From Lepraria neglecta (Eukaryota > Ascomycota > Lecanoromycetes > Lecanorales > Stereocaulaceae): a stretch of DNA of 64,000 nt. Position numbers and translations under genes: made by a program. Positions 1 to 10,027 of this stretch are shown one piece after another (position 1 is the stretch's first letter; every line of letters starts with the position of its first letter). A model generated the notes under the pieces. That model searched no databases. It saw only the letters and a program-made list of their open reading frames with translations, and was not told where the DNA came from. The DNA is taken from contig CM065646.1 in the NCBI GenBank assembly GCA_033220425.1, forward strand, positions 2,859,501-2,923,500. The letters are read 5' to 3'.

Positions 1-1262
1 TATAGCTCCAAGTCCATCAACGCTGGTGTTAAGGTTTGTAAGAGTTTCGTCATTGGATGCAGATGGGGCTGTTGGGTCGGTCATTCTCGTCTGCAGCCGG
101 AATGTGTACACTAACTATGACCAAGCTTTTATTAGAGGGGTAATTGATCGCAAGAAGCAGGTCAGATAACTGGGCTATGATATCACCAATTGCGCTGTGC
201 GACACAGTAAGAAGACTGATTTGATGAGCTCGCTTTTGCCATCGAACGAGGGATTATTATGTGTTGATCATTTTGAGCCTCATCGACAGCGCGCTGAAGA
301 TGCTCGATCTCGATCCTTTACCGCCCACTTAGTAGCCTTTCACTGTTTCACGACAGCCATCGTCCTCTTCAGCTGGGAAAAATAGAAACGCTCTTCATGG
401 TGTGCGAGCACAAGCCAACTGGTAAGTGATTGGCCCCAGAGCTGCTTGGTAATCGTCAGAACGGACGCCTCCTGCAGGAGTCGAGAGCATGCAGGTCTAA
501 ATAGAAAATCACCATGAGGTTGCATAGAATACGGGTACGCCACAGTCCCCAATGCAGTCATGATAGACGATTCAGCTTATCAGGTTGAAGGAAAACACGC
601 ACCTCACAATCGCCATCAAGCCACGGGCGTTAGCATTTTGCAGCTCACATGGCTGAGGGCCCAAGGCATACGTGGCTGATTGTGGCTTTCCCACATTATG
701 CTGGGAATGGGATTGGTATTCACGATGATAGGCCTGCGAGGCGAGAACTGTCAGAAAGAGGGGGGGCGTTCGTTCAGTCTAATGAAGTTCTGTTTAGTAA
801 TCTTTATTGGTCGCTTCATAATTGGACCGGAGATTGCCGCGGAATGGGGAGGAAGGAGCCCTGCTCCGCCACCACTCGTTTCAAGCCAGGAATTCGTAAA
901 GCTGCACGCGCGGAGATGACCCTGCTCGGCTATGAAAGTCAATAAGTCTCCCTTCTACCATCCATCGTGATTTCGCCTCCAACGCTTCCTAAAGGAGTCA
1001 CAGCGTTGTAACATCCTTATCATCCATTGGACGACGTGGACAAATGCTCCCTTGAGGATTGGGCGCAGCTGAAACCCTGTCACTCCTCGGGCGCCTGCTG
1101 AGACTATCAGGCGGTCAGACCGAAGGGTAAATAAGAACCAAGGACGCTCCTCTATCGAGTTATGCTGCCCAAAATTCACTCGCCATTGTGTCGGCGATTC
1201 TTTGTTTATTTGCGATTTATTCCGACACCTTTGAGATGTTGACATCCGCCTACCAGAACTCC
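1..1262. other. intergenic, no supported gene
   Basis: No open frame here has recognisable protein character. The last 200 bases (about 1061-1125) resemble the upstream region of the related gene at 5286: both carry GGGCGCAGCTG followed by a CTATCAG-CGG stretch. They therefore look like an old shared promoter region rather than unrelated spacer. Confidence 0.5.
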
Positions 1263-1624
1263 ATGTCTCCGGAATCAGATATTAAGCCAATACAAAGGAC
1301 GAACAGCGGTCACGTGATCGTTTTCGACCCCGCCACTCAAACCCTCACCACTGAAAAAGCCAAGAGGCTCAAAGGTACTTCTTGTAATCGACAAGATCTC
1401 ATTGCCCTAATGCTAATTCTGATATAGACTACGACGCCAAGCTGCAAACTGCCCCTAAGCTTGGTAGCCGAGTGGATATCTTCGTCGACTCCCGCCTTGT
1501 CGCAACGATCAACCTGAGCAAGCTGAGTTGGGCTACGAACACCAAACGCTTCTTCGGCAAATGCAATCAAATCCTTGTCATGGAGCTTCCCGATGGCATA
1601 TTACCACCCAGAATAAAGGCTTAG
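1263..1624 (+). CDS. unrecognised small protein, family copy A (102 aa, two exons)
   Basis: I do not recognise this family. Exons 1263-1374 and 1428-1624 are joined by a 53-base intron with GTACTT donor, TGCTAAT branch-like site and ATATAG acceptor, phase 1. The product has an N-terminal half with TNSGHVIVFDP and TTEKAKRL, and a C-terminal half with APKLGSRVDIF, ATINLSKLSW, TKRFFGKCNQI and VMELPDG. There is no signal peptide or membrane segment. Four relatives lie within 10 kb (5286+, 6769+, 3638-4013-, 9648-10027-), and the intron position and phase are the same in the copies with both exons. Copies A, B and the truncated copy at 6769 form one plus-strand subfamily (KRFFGKCNQI type). The start could also be the in-frame ATG at 1236; 1263 is chosen because it aligns with copy B. 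The gene looks intact. Function unknown. Confidence 0.72.
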
Positions 1625-2929
1625 TAAAGTCATTGCAGTCTGCTATGAAATACAACGCTAGCTATTCTATTGGTGCCGCAATTCCACTCTCGCACTTGCC
1701 TTGGAATCTTGCTCCGTGTGACATCTAATGCGTAACGACAGTACTTCGCGTTTCACATTCTATAACTCGCCGAAATTCCCTATGGATTTGGAGGAAGGTT
1801 TTCTTTGTGGAGTCTCCCACATTCCCCAATCTTCTGACCTATACATGAAAGCGTCTTCGTGGCTCAATTGCTCTAGGCGAGCATTCTCTAATATTTCTTT
1901 ACGAGAGTGGAATGGCCATGTTATGCTGCTGAATGCACTGGGAGTGTGAGCTAGGAGTTAGCAAGGAGACATCTGGTTGGTTGGCTCCGCGTGAGGAGTT
2001 TGGGACATGGACATCTTGATATACCTTTTATTCAATTCTTGTTCTGTTATTGTAATATGTTTAGGCTGGGTTAGAAAAAGGATGGAATGTGTAGCTTTTG
2101 TTTACAGACGCTTCTCTGGCATTAGCCTTACAGATGGACCATTGAGGCGTCGTGACTCCCAAACACGCAGCGTTTGAACCACTGCCTGACAGCCCGATCC
2201 TACGTCAGGCGGAATTACATTAATGTGGATAGTCAGAGGAGCGGGCTGAGAAAACGGAGGATTCGAGACGTGTCCTAGCCTCTCATTTTCTACAGCTGTT
2301 GTTAGGCTTCCCTCAGGCACAAACTAGGTAGACATCTAATTTAAACTCATTTATAATCCCAATGACCTGGCTGCGCAATAAAGAACTAAAGAGTCCACTG
2401 ATCCAGCAATCCGGGGAAGACGAGGGTCTCTGGTGTGCAAGGCTGCATGATCGAGTTGACCGGTCGATGATCTGTGGCTGAGCTGTAGCCTACTTATATG
2501 ATTACGAGTGAGCCTCGCAGTCAGAGATGGCGTTTCGTGTACTCATGATTAGGCCGAGTGACCTACGATGCTCGCGGTGTGGTGTGGTTGACAAGGTATA
2601 GGCAGGACGAGTATTTATGCTCGTGGACAGTCTCTGGAACATCTACGCGCCCGTTCCACATGTGATTAACACACACATGGAGGGGTATTCAAAGTCTGCG
2701 ATTTATGACAGTGCCGCGCTCGAGTGAGGCTTCAGATTGCGCTGTATATCCTACTCATATCTAATTAATTGAAAGGGTTATGGCTATAGTCTTTATTTGG
2801 TCCGTCAATAAAATTGCCTTTTGTCTCTTTGCGAAGCTCGCAAGTGGAGATAGGAAGGCATATGAGTACCAACGCTTGAATGGGTTGTCAAACTCAGAAC
2901 ATTGTAAGCAGGGAAGTCGATAGCTCTCG
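1625..2929. other. downstream flank of copy A, part of a segmental duplication
   Basis: No gene is supported. Stretches here recur in diverged form downstream of the other plus-strand copies: CAACGCTAGCTAT (about 1657 and 6913), a CACTTGCCTTGG-like stretch (about 1693 and 6935), and GGAGGA-TCGAGAC...CCTAGCC (about 2255 and 7600). The segment appears to have been duplicated together with the small gene. Confidence 0.55.
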
Positions 2930-3420
2930 GGTATATTGAGTCGAGTCTTAGTCAAATTCATGAAGAGATAGACCAAGAAATTAGCAAAGTCCGCTGGTTG
3001 TGATTCGAATCTAAGATAATACCGTGAGTAGATGAGCAGAGAGATTAATGGCTTTGAGTTATGTCAAGCCGGATCTATTCACAACCATTAATCGACGAAG
3101 GGAAGAACTGAATACACTCGCGCATATTGAATCAAAATCTTGGGAAAATCAGGCGAGATGAGCAGAAAAGCGGACGAATCTCAATTACATTGAATGGAAC
3201 TTAGATCAAAGGTTACAGGTAGATGAGTGATGAAATTAATGTATCTCGTGCATATTGAGCAGAACATAATACAACACCAGGAGTAGTCAAGTCGAAAGTT
3301 TTATGAGTGTCGCTAGGTCGAAATTATGAGTGGTCTGGTTAGAAGATCGTTAAGTCTCGGTCACACTAGATTGAAAATTGGTCAAGATTAGGGAACGATA
3401 AGTAGCGGAGATGATGACTC
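2930..3420. repeat. degenerate tandem repeat block 1, period about 62-63 bp
   Basis: A motif of the type CATATTGAGTCGAA...GATGAG recurs at about 3115, 3177, 3240 and 3303, with weaker flanking units near 2936, 3050 and 3350. Units are strongly diverged, so this is an old minisatellite-like array. A second block with the same unit lies at about 7850-8450. No open frame spans it. Confidence 0.55.
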
Positions 3421-3637
3421 TCATGACAATAGAGCCCAAGAGGGACGACGGTGTTGGGTTGGCAAGCATTGGCTGTACAAATGTTTCCTCATTACAGAAC
3501 GATGTGATGAGCACTGATATTGGAGTTTTAAAATTGAATTGCACAGTCTTTAGGACAAAAGTCGAGCATGTGACAGCATAAGGCAACAATAACCACGATA
3601 GTGCATTCACCACATGCGAGAACCCAGAAGTATAGAC

Positions 3638-4013
3638 TTAGACCGTGTTGGCCAAATGCTCGGCGTCCTCGCTCGGAATCACATACAAATCCTTGATGAA
3701 TCCACGGTGCCGCTTCATATTTGAGATCCAGTCAAGTTTGTCAAGGTCCAGCGTTGCGATCATGCGTTTCGAACCTTCCTTCTTGTAGAGTGTAACACAG
3801 CTGCCCCATCTCGGCACCCTCTCATGGTTCGTCGCTTTGCCAACTTGCACAAGCACAGATGTTAGCAGGCGCATCGGATACTCAAGGAGCGAGACAGAAC
3901 TTACGGTCAAGATTCCTGATTTTCTCCGTTCTCAAAGTAAGCTTCACAGGATCGAATACGATGACCAGCTCGCTGTTCGTCTCCTTGGCCTGCTCCATCT
4001 CTGTAGTGTCCAT
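3638..4013 (-). CDS. unrecognised small protein, family copy D (104 aa, two exons)
   Basis: Family not recognised. Exon 1 is 4013-3905 and exon 2 is 3843-3638, with a 61-base intron (GTAAGT donor, GCAAG acceptor, phase 1). The product contains TNSELVIVFDP, RTEKIRNL, VPRWGSCVTLY, SKRMIATLDLDKLDW and MKRHRGFIKDLYV. It shares with the copy at 9648-10027 an SGSK/EGSKRM insertion before IATL that the plus-strand copies lack, so the two minus-strand genes form their own subfamily. It starts only about 90 bases from the truncated end of a patatin-like relic on the same strand (4105-4907). Both exons are open and the splice sites are good, so it looks intact. There is no signal peptide or membrane span. 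Confidence 0.72.
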
Positions 4014-4104
4014 CGAAATCGACGTTCAAATGAGAAAAGAGGTTGGTAATGGTAATAGGAGGGACTTTGGGATGTAGAGTTTATGTTGAGGAACACGATT
4101 ATGG

Positions 4105-4910
4105 GGATGTCGTGTGCAAGGGCAGGGTTCCTATCGTGTACTCGTAGTTTTTGAGATGCGCCTTTGCGTAAAGTCTTATAAGTCCGGAGCAGGTAGGTTC
4201 TGTCAACTCCTGAGATTTGCCTTTGCCAGGCAATAACAACCCTGTGAGAAGTCAGTATAGGCTGTGTTATAGGGAATATTTTTCATACATTCTGCATCTA
4301 CTTTCATCAAACGCAAAGTTCGTTCCGCCAGGAAAAGAGGACTCCTTCGGTGCCTGCCGACTAACGACATCTCTCACGGCATCGCGTAGATGCCTGGAAG
4401 CGTATTTGTCCCTGAGTAAGAAGAGAGGTGATCGGAGGTGAAAGTGGCGGGGGTGTTCGAAGACTTTGCCGCCCAGTTGTTCGTACTCGTAGATGCAGTC
4501 GTCAATTTTCATCCTCAAACGTCCAATCATTATACCAATCAGTCTGTGTTTTAAGGTTAGCTGCATGTCCTTAAGTGGTGATACTCAACATACCCTCCAG
4601 TACTTGTACCTGCCACGTAATCGAAGTAATGACATGGAAGCCATGGCGAAGTTTCCGTTTTCGCAGGCTCAGCGGCCTTATCAGGCTGAGCATCCCTGTG
4701 GTTGTCTGGCGGATCTGGATCTGTATTCGCCCTAGTATCTGGTGACAAGGGATGATAGCTTGACTCCGCGGGCTCCACAAGTTTGTCTGGCCCTTCTTTA
4801 TATACCTTTTCAAGTCTGCCGATGGCTCTCATGAGTTCTTGAAGTATCGAAGACGCTGAGTATCTACGAACGCCGCCCCCATCTGCGTGGAAGTCAGTCA
4901 CGACCACATA
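4105..4910 (-). pseudogene. truncated patatin-like phospholipase relic
   Basis: The minus strand from about 4900 to 4105 matches the first part of the intact patatin-like gene at 11243-13243. It carries DGGGVRR (patatin oxyanion motif DGGGIRG), WLPCHYFDYVAGTSTGG (nucleophile Ser motif), IGRLRMKIDDCI, FHLRSPLF, NFAFDESRCR, YLLRTYKT and finally AHDIPI. Two spliceable introns are visible, GTATGT...ACACAG after GTSTGG and GTATGA...CTCACAG after CRM; the intact gene has neither. Similarity stops at AHDIPI, so the half holding the catalytic Asp and the C-terminal finger is missing. The N-terminal Gly of DGGGIRG is Arg here. Because of the missing half it is called a pseudogene. It lies head-to-head with small-gene copy B (5286). 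Confidence 0.78.
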
Positions 4911-5285
4911 GCAGGCACTATTGTACAGGCAGAGCGACTGAGGTGTGAGGGCAAGGTTGCGAAGAGAAGACGAACTAGTGCGCTACGCCTCCTAATTCTT
5001 TACTTCCTTGAGGAGGCATGACCCTGTATGATCATGATCATCGATAGGGTGCAGTGATTTAGAATTATGGGCGCAGCTGCAGGCTTCCGAAATTTGGGGC
5101 ACCTCCTAAGCCTATCAGCCGGACTCGCCGAAGACTTTTAAAACGCCACTGTTTCCCCTCCGATTCTCCGAATTAGCAATCACCTATGTATCGGCGGCCA
5201 ATATATGTCTCGAGCAGTCAATTGATTTCTCCCCTATTTTCATCACCATTGCCGTTCAATGTGGAAGCCCCTTTCTCAAGAATCA
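4911..5285. promoter_or_regulatory. spacer between divergent patatin-like relic and small-gene copy B
   Basis: About 375 bases separate the relic start from copy B. The stretch GCTGCAGGCTTCCGAAATTT at about 5077 recurs with few changes at about 10300 (GCTGCAGGCTTCCTGAATTT), inside the other divergent spacer between small-gene copy C and the intact patatin-like gene. This is the only shared block I could find between the two spacers. A promoter role is inference. Confidence 0.4.
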
Positions 5286-5623
5286 ATGTCTTCAGAACCA
5301 GAAATCCAGCCAATAAAGAGGACAAACAACGGCAGTGTGATCGTGTTCGAGCCCAAGACTCAGACTATCACGATAGAGAAAGCCAAGAGACTCAGAGATT
5401 AATCTTCAGATCTGAGAGACAAAATGGAGAATATTACTGACTAGAGCCCGCAGACCAAGAAGCCACAAAGACGCAGACTGCTCCCAAGTTTGGCAACAGA
5501 TTTGACATATATGATGAATCGCGTCTTGTCGCAACGCTGAATCTCGGCAAGCTTGGTTGGGTTCCAAATACCAAGCGCTTCTTCGGAAAGTGTAATCAGA
5601 TACTGGTCATGGAGATTTCCTGA
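5286..5623 (+). pseudogene. small-gene family copy B, probably damaged
   Basis: Clear homologue of copy A. Exon 1 (5286-5397) encodes TNNGSVIVFEPKTQTITIEK. Exon 2 (from about 5445) encodes APKFGNRFDIYDESRLVATL, KLGWVPNTKRFFGKCNQIL and VMEI. Two oddities are visible. The donor site used in copies A, C and D is absent here: the exon ends CTCAGAG followed by ATTAAT, not GT. One extra base after VME, relative to copy A, converts the LPDG tail to an immediate TGA at 5621. The acceptor (ACTGACTAG) is kept. It is either a recently damaged gene or one using another donor. It is head-to-head with the patatin-like relic. Confidence 0.65.
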
Positions 5624-6768
5624 TGGCATTGTGCACCCGCTGGTCGCTGCACGAGACCAATTGCGTCTCGTGCAAGGTACTACGTTAGCCATACTGTCAT
5701 TGCACTTTTCTTGGATTCCTGCTGTGTTTCGATCATGATGTTATGACGGCCGAATGTCGCTTCTCGCACTCATCTCGTTTGTTTGACTTCTAGCTCGGAT
5801 TGTAGGAAACAATCTTCAAATCAGCCGAACCACCATAATATACCTTTTCGATTCACGCCGGAGACAAGACTACATTTTCGAACCTAATGCCATACTCATT
5901 CACAGTAGTGGATGACCTAGCTGCTGGCTCAATAGCACCATTGAAGCTATCAATCTTTAATCAAGTTATACTGGAGGTCAGCGGAACGCCTGTGCGGCAG
6001 AACATGTACTTAAGAGCAAAGCCATTGGCTGACTGGTAACGGGGTCTTTAGCATGTGGGCGAGCTAATAAGCTCATATGAGAAGAATGGTGTTGATATTG
6101 CATATATTGCTAATCCTATGGAGTTGCATGTAGAATAAGTAGATTTCTCAGTTATACGCTAACCTTCATTAGGCTTAGTGCCAGGGTCACAGCTCTCAAC
6201 GTTTGGAAGGTTGAAGCGCAGCGTTCTCTCGGTCATATTGAGCTAGCCATGCAGGTGATTCAGCAAAGCCTTGCGCCCAGGGCGTATCCGGACATCATGG
6301 CTCCCTTTCTGATGGGAGACTCCTAGATCATGCATCATGGTGCCAACCCTGTGAAAGTGACAGAATAGTAGCGCGAAGCGCCACAAGAGGAGGCTGGCAA
6401 ACAATAAGAAGTTGATGCATGGCTAGCCTTTGTTCTGGATAGGTGTCAGGCATCAGCTTCTGCGGATGGTAGATAGACACCTAACGTAGACTCAGAAGTA
6501 TGCCCAAAGATCTTACCGTCCAATGAAGAACTGAGGAGTTGAATGAGTAGGTCACTTTGCGAGCAACGCTGCTATGGCTGGTTGGTAGCCTCATCTGCAT
6601 GCTCAGAGTAAGCCCAATAGTCAGACATGGTGTGTTGGGTGCTTGTGAATATGCTGACCGACTTATAACCCCCGTGATATTCTCAAGACTGACTAAGTAT
6701 AAACAGATCGACGATATGTACTCGTGGAAAGTCTTTGGGTGGTCGTTTGAGTCATTCCACGTGGCTTA
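5624..6768. other. flank of copy B, duplicated segment
   Basis: No gene is supported. The part at about 6448-6560 (GTAGATAGACACCTAACGTA and following) is a diverged copy of about 7666-7760 and more weakly of about 2318. The first 150 bases match the downstream flanks of copies A and E. Confidence 0.5.
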
Positions 6769-6884
6769 ACCTTGGCAAACTCGGTTGGGCTACGACCACG
6801 AAACGCCTCTTCGACAAATGCAATCAGATCTTTGGTATGGAGCTTCCCGGTGGTATGATACCACTTGTAGTGAAGGCGGCGTAG
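6769..6884 (+). pseudogene. small-gene family copy E, 5'-truncated
   Basis: Only the end of exon 2 is present: LNLGKLGWATTTKRLF, KCNQIFGMELPGG and a tail ending at TAG 6882-6884. The reading frame is intact but exon 1, the intron and the start of exon 2 are missing. It lies about 1.2 kb downstream of copy B in the same orientation, with matching downstream flank, so it looks like a tandem partial duplicate of the A/B type. Confidence 0.7.
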
Positions 6885-7849
6885 ATTCACTGGAGTCTGT
6901 GGTCAAGGGCAACGCTAGCTATCATACATTCGCACCTTCCTTGGGCTGCTGCGAAGTGTGATCATTGGTACATGACGGCCTTGATGTGCTTTTAGCACCT
7001 AGCTACTTCCTCGACTCCCCTCGCCAAATTGTGGAAAATTGCGATCAGTATGGAACCACGCACAATTTGTATATTCTATAATCACCTCAACTATACATCA
7101 ACGTGTTTGCCGTTTAGAGCTGCGTTCGTCTGGTGCATCAGACCAATCAAGCTCTAGCCTAGCTTCATGACTATTCGGCGAGCATTCTGTGATGTTTCAC
7201 GATGGAAGTGGAATGAGATTTATACACTGCCATTTTGCAGGGGAATATCAAAGGAGTTGGCAAAGACACATTTGGTTAGCCGGGTCAGGCGGAAGGTCGT
7301 GGGAATGGAGTTCACTGTAATGCATCGCTCTGTCCTATTCTTTCCTTAATGTCATAGTATGTTTAGTTCGAGGCAAGCGTATAGTCAACGTAATGAAGCT
7401 GTTTTGAGAATTGATGTGTAATGCGGCTTGGGAGATGCTCATGTGGCCTTCTAGACAGGCATTAAGGTGTCTTGGCTACTGAACACGCTGCCTTGTAACC
7501 TCTATGTCTGACGGCATATACGTCCTGCATTTAGCGAAAGCGGATTGATAGGAAGGAACACAGGGAGGGGCTCTGAGAGTAACAGAGCAAGGCTACCATG
7601 ATGGAGGAATCGAGACAAGACCTAGCCTTGTGATGTGGACCAGTAGTATCAAGCTTGAGCTCGGGCAGTACATAGATAGATACCTAGTGTAAATTCAAAA
7701 GTATGCTCGAGAGTACTGCTGTCCAACAGTGGCCCATAGAGTTTTGTTGGTTACAGTCGCTTGAGGTGTACAACACCGTAAGGTCAAACTAATTATCTGG
7801 TCTATTCACTCTGTGGATCCTCATGTCTCTGTGATCTGGGCAATAAGAG
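6885..7849. other. flank of copy E, duplicated segment
   Basis: No gene is supported. GGCGAGCATTCTGTGATGTT (about 7178) matches GGCGAGCATTCTCTAATATT (about 1877), and GAGTTGGCAAAGACACATTTGG (about 7253) matches the stretch near 1955. These place it as another diverged copy of the segment found after copy A. Confidence 0.55.
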
Positions 7850-8450
7850 AAGGTGGTGGAGATGTACCAATGCTTGACTGTGCGTCAAAACCATTACCAT
7901 CAAAGAGAGAAGAGCATGACTCTTGGTCACATTGAGTCGAGCCTGAGTTATTACCATCACAAGACGAGTCAATATTTCGATGACTCAGGGTCAAATTAAG
8001 TTACATGTAAGACCGTATCATGAGCAGATGACTCGAGAAACTAATAAATTTCGGTTGCATTAAATCGAACTTAAGTGAGTATCATTAGCAGACGAGTGGA
8101 TCAGTTGATGACTCTGCGCCATGCTGAATAGAGCCATTGTAAGTACCAAAAGCATATGAGTAGAGAAAGTGCTGAATGTCGGCTACAATGAGTCAAAACG
8201 TGGTTGAAGATTGAAACATAACTCAATCTAACTTAAAATTGAATCCCAAATACAAGCAGATGAGTAAGACAGTTGATGAATATCGGTCACATCGACTGAT
8301 ACTTGGGCAAGACCCTAGTGACATGGGAGAGAAAGACCACGACTCTCACCCAACTCAAATCAAAACTAAGTCAAAGTCATAAGTAGACGAGCAGTAAAAG
8401 TGTGACTGGTAACTACTTCGAACTAGAAGTCGATCAGAAGCACTGAAGAT
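7850..8450. repeat. degenerate tandem repeat block 2, period about 62-66 bp
   Basis: Units of the type GATGACTCTCGGTCACATTGAGTCGAAC...AGCAGATGAG (shown only in part) start at about 7914, 7979, 8045, 8108, 8170, 8276, 8336 and 8398. Unit length is stable although sequence identity between units is low. It matches block 1 at 2930-3420 in unit and orientation, so both belong to the same duplicated segment. Confidence 0.6.
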
Positions 8451-9647
8451 AGTGAGTAAAGTGACGAAGATGTTGGATCGACAACCATTAGCGGGAATAT
8501 TCATGTTTGAAAGTACCCAAAAAGTGTCAACCACTAGGTTACCGTCATAGAAAACTATTGCTCGCAAACTTCATATCCTGCGACAACATGGAAGGGAGAA
8601 TCAAGTGTGCACTATGCACGAACTTGCAACGTGGCCTTCCGATGCCACCACGACTCCAGGTAAAACATTTAGCTATGCCTCAATTCCTCGAGTTATGTGG
8701 AGACAATGAAAAGGCCCACCAACGCCAGGAAAGAAAAGCATGTTTCTATAATTATGGGAGATCCTAGCTTGGCGAGATGGATCTTGGAGGATTGTTTACT
8801 GCCTAAGGGCTCTTGAGTGCCTGAAGACCTTGGCATTCTAGGGAAAAAGTCTGAGCCAAAAAACCGGTTTGCGAACCGTGGGCTCGGATCAGAGGAGCGA
8901 TAAGCTAATACAGGGATGTGCCTTGCGACTCACCACTCGCTATGGATTGGGGAGATACGACTTAGGAAACTGCTCGTAGATGAAGAATAGGATGGAAAGT
9001 ATTGCATACGAAAAGTTTTTGGAGGACTTTAAAAGCGAGACTATTTTTGAAGTTTCGGCTGAGAGTCATCGAAGGAAAAATTCCATATCCATCGTTATGT
9101 CGTTGCTTCTAGCATTATTCCAGGAAAGAGAAATGAAAAACGAACGGAAAAGATGGATGCTCATATTGTATTCAAACTGTGCATGCAATGATTATCTAAA
9201 GATAGACATCTCGAAGCTTGCTCAGTGAAATTAGGGTTCGTGAGTGTCGCCAATTCTCAACGAGGACAACGATGTCTGGTCATTGCGTCGTACATTGCCC
9301 CTTTTTGCCATTTCGCCCATAGTATATAAGTTGCGTGTTAATTGAACTAGCAAGAATCGAAAACTAGATTTTCGTAAGAAGAGAAAAACGCCAGTAAAGT
9401 ACTGCGTGCAAGCGGTACATCCCCACGATAGTGTGCACTCTGAGGAGAAATAAAATATCCGCCGTCCATGAATTTGCCACGTGGCCTTCCAACGCCACAA
9501 TAAAGCCCGATACGTTCAGAGGGAAAATGAAACATCAAAGCATGCATTGAACAACACATCGATCGAAAAAATCATGAGGCCACATTCTCCCTCTAAGCGC
9601 TGGTGACCGTTAGGGTGACTCTTCAGTCAGAACGCTCCACAATGTGA
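8451..9647. other. intergenic, no supported gene
   Basis: A short near-repeat, CGTGGCCTTCCGATGCCACCA at about 8631 and CGTGGCCTTCCAACGCCACAA at about 9481, hints at another small duplication. An 82-codon open frame at 8980-9228 (+) is lysine- and glutamate-rich, starts at ATG, and has no recognisable motif; I do not call it a gene. Confidence 0.4.
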
Positions 9648-10027
9648 CTATGCCACTGCGACGACTGGAGCAGACCCGCCATGAGGAAGCTCCATGACAT
9701 AGATTTGGTTTATCAGTCCGAAGTGCCGTTTTACGTTTTCCATCCAGTGAAGCTTGTCGAGATTAAGTGTTGCGATCATGCGTTTCGAGCCGGACTCTTC
9801 GTAAATACTGACACGGCTGCCCCATTTTGGTGCGGTCTTCTGATTGGTGGCTTTCTCGACTAAAAATCTGTCAGTAAGGATCCCAGAACTCATGACACAG
9901 GAATTAGCTTACTGTCGAGATTCTTAGCTTTTTCGGTTGTCAAGGTTCCCTTTACAGGATCGAACACAATGACACGGCCACTGTTTGTTCTTCTGATCCC
10001 CGTTGGTTCTGGCTCTTCCATAGCCAT
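9648..10027 (-). CDS. unrecognised small protein, family copy C (108 aa, two exons)
   Basis: Family not recognised. Exon 1 is 10027-9913, exon 2 is 9859-9648; the 53-base intron has donor GTAAGC and acceptor TTTTTAG, phase 1. The product shows RRTNSGRVIVFDP, LTTEKAKNLD, TAPKWGSRVSIYEESGSK, RMIATLNLDKLHWMENVKR, INQIYVMELPHGG and a hydrophobic tail ending VVAVA. It is the cleanest family member: both exons open, standard splice sites, ATG in good context (CCAATGG). It is head-to-head with the intact patatin-like gene, 1.2 kb away. It belongs with copy D to the subfamily carrying the SGSKRM insertion. No signal peptide or membrane segment is seen. Role unknown. Confidence 0.75.

Noticed and set aside
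8980-9228. 82-codon open frame with ATG
   Set aside because: No relatives in the window, no motif and no clear leader; chance cannot be excluded.
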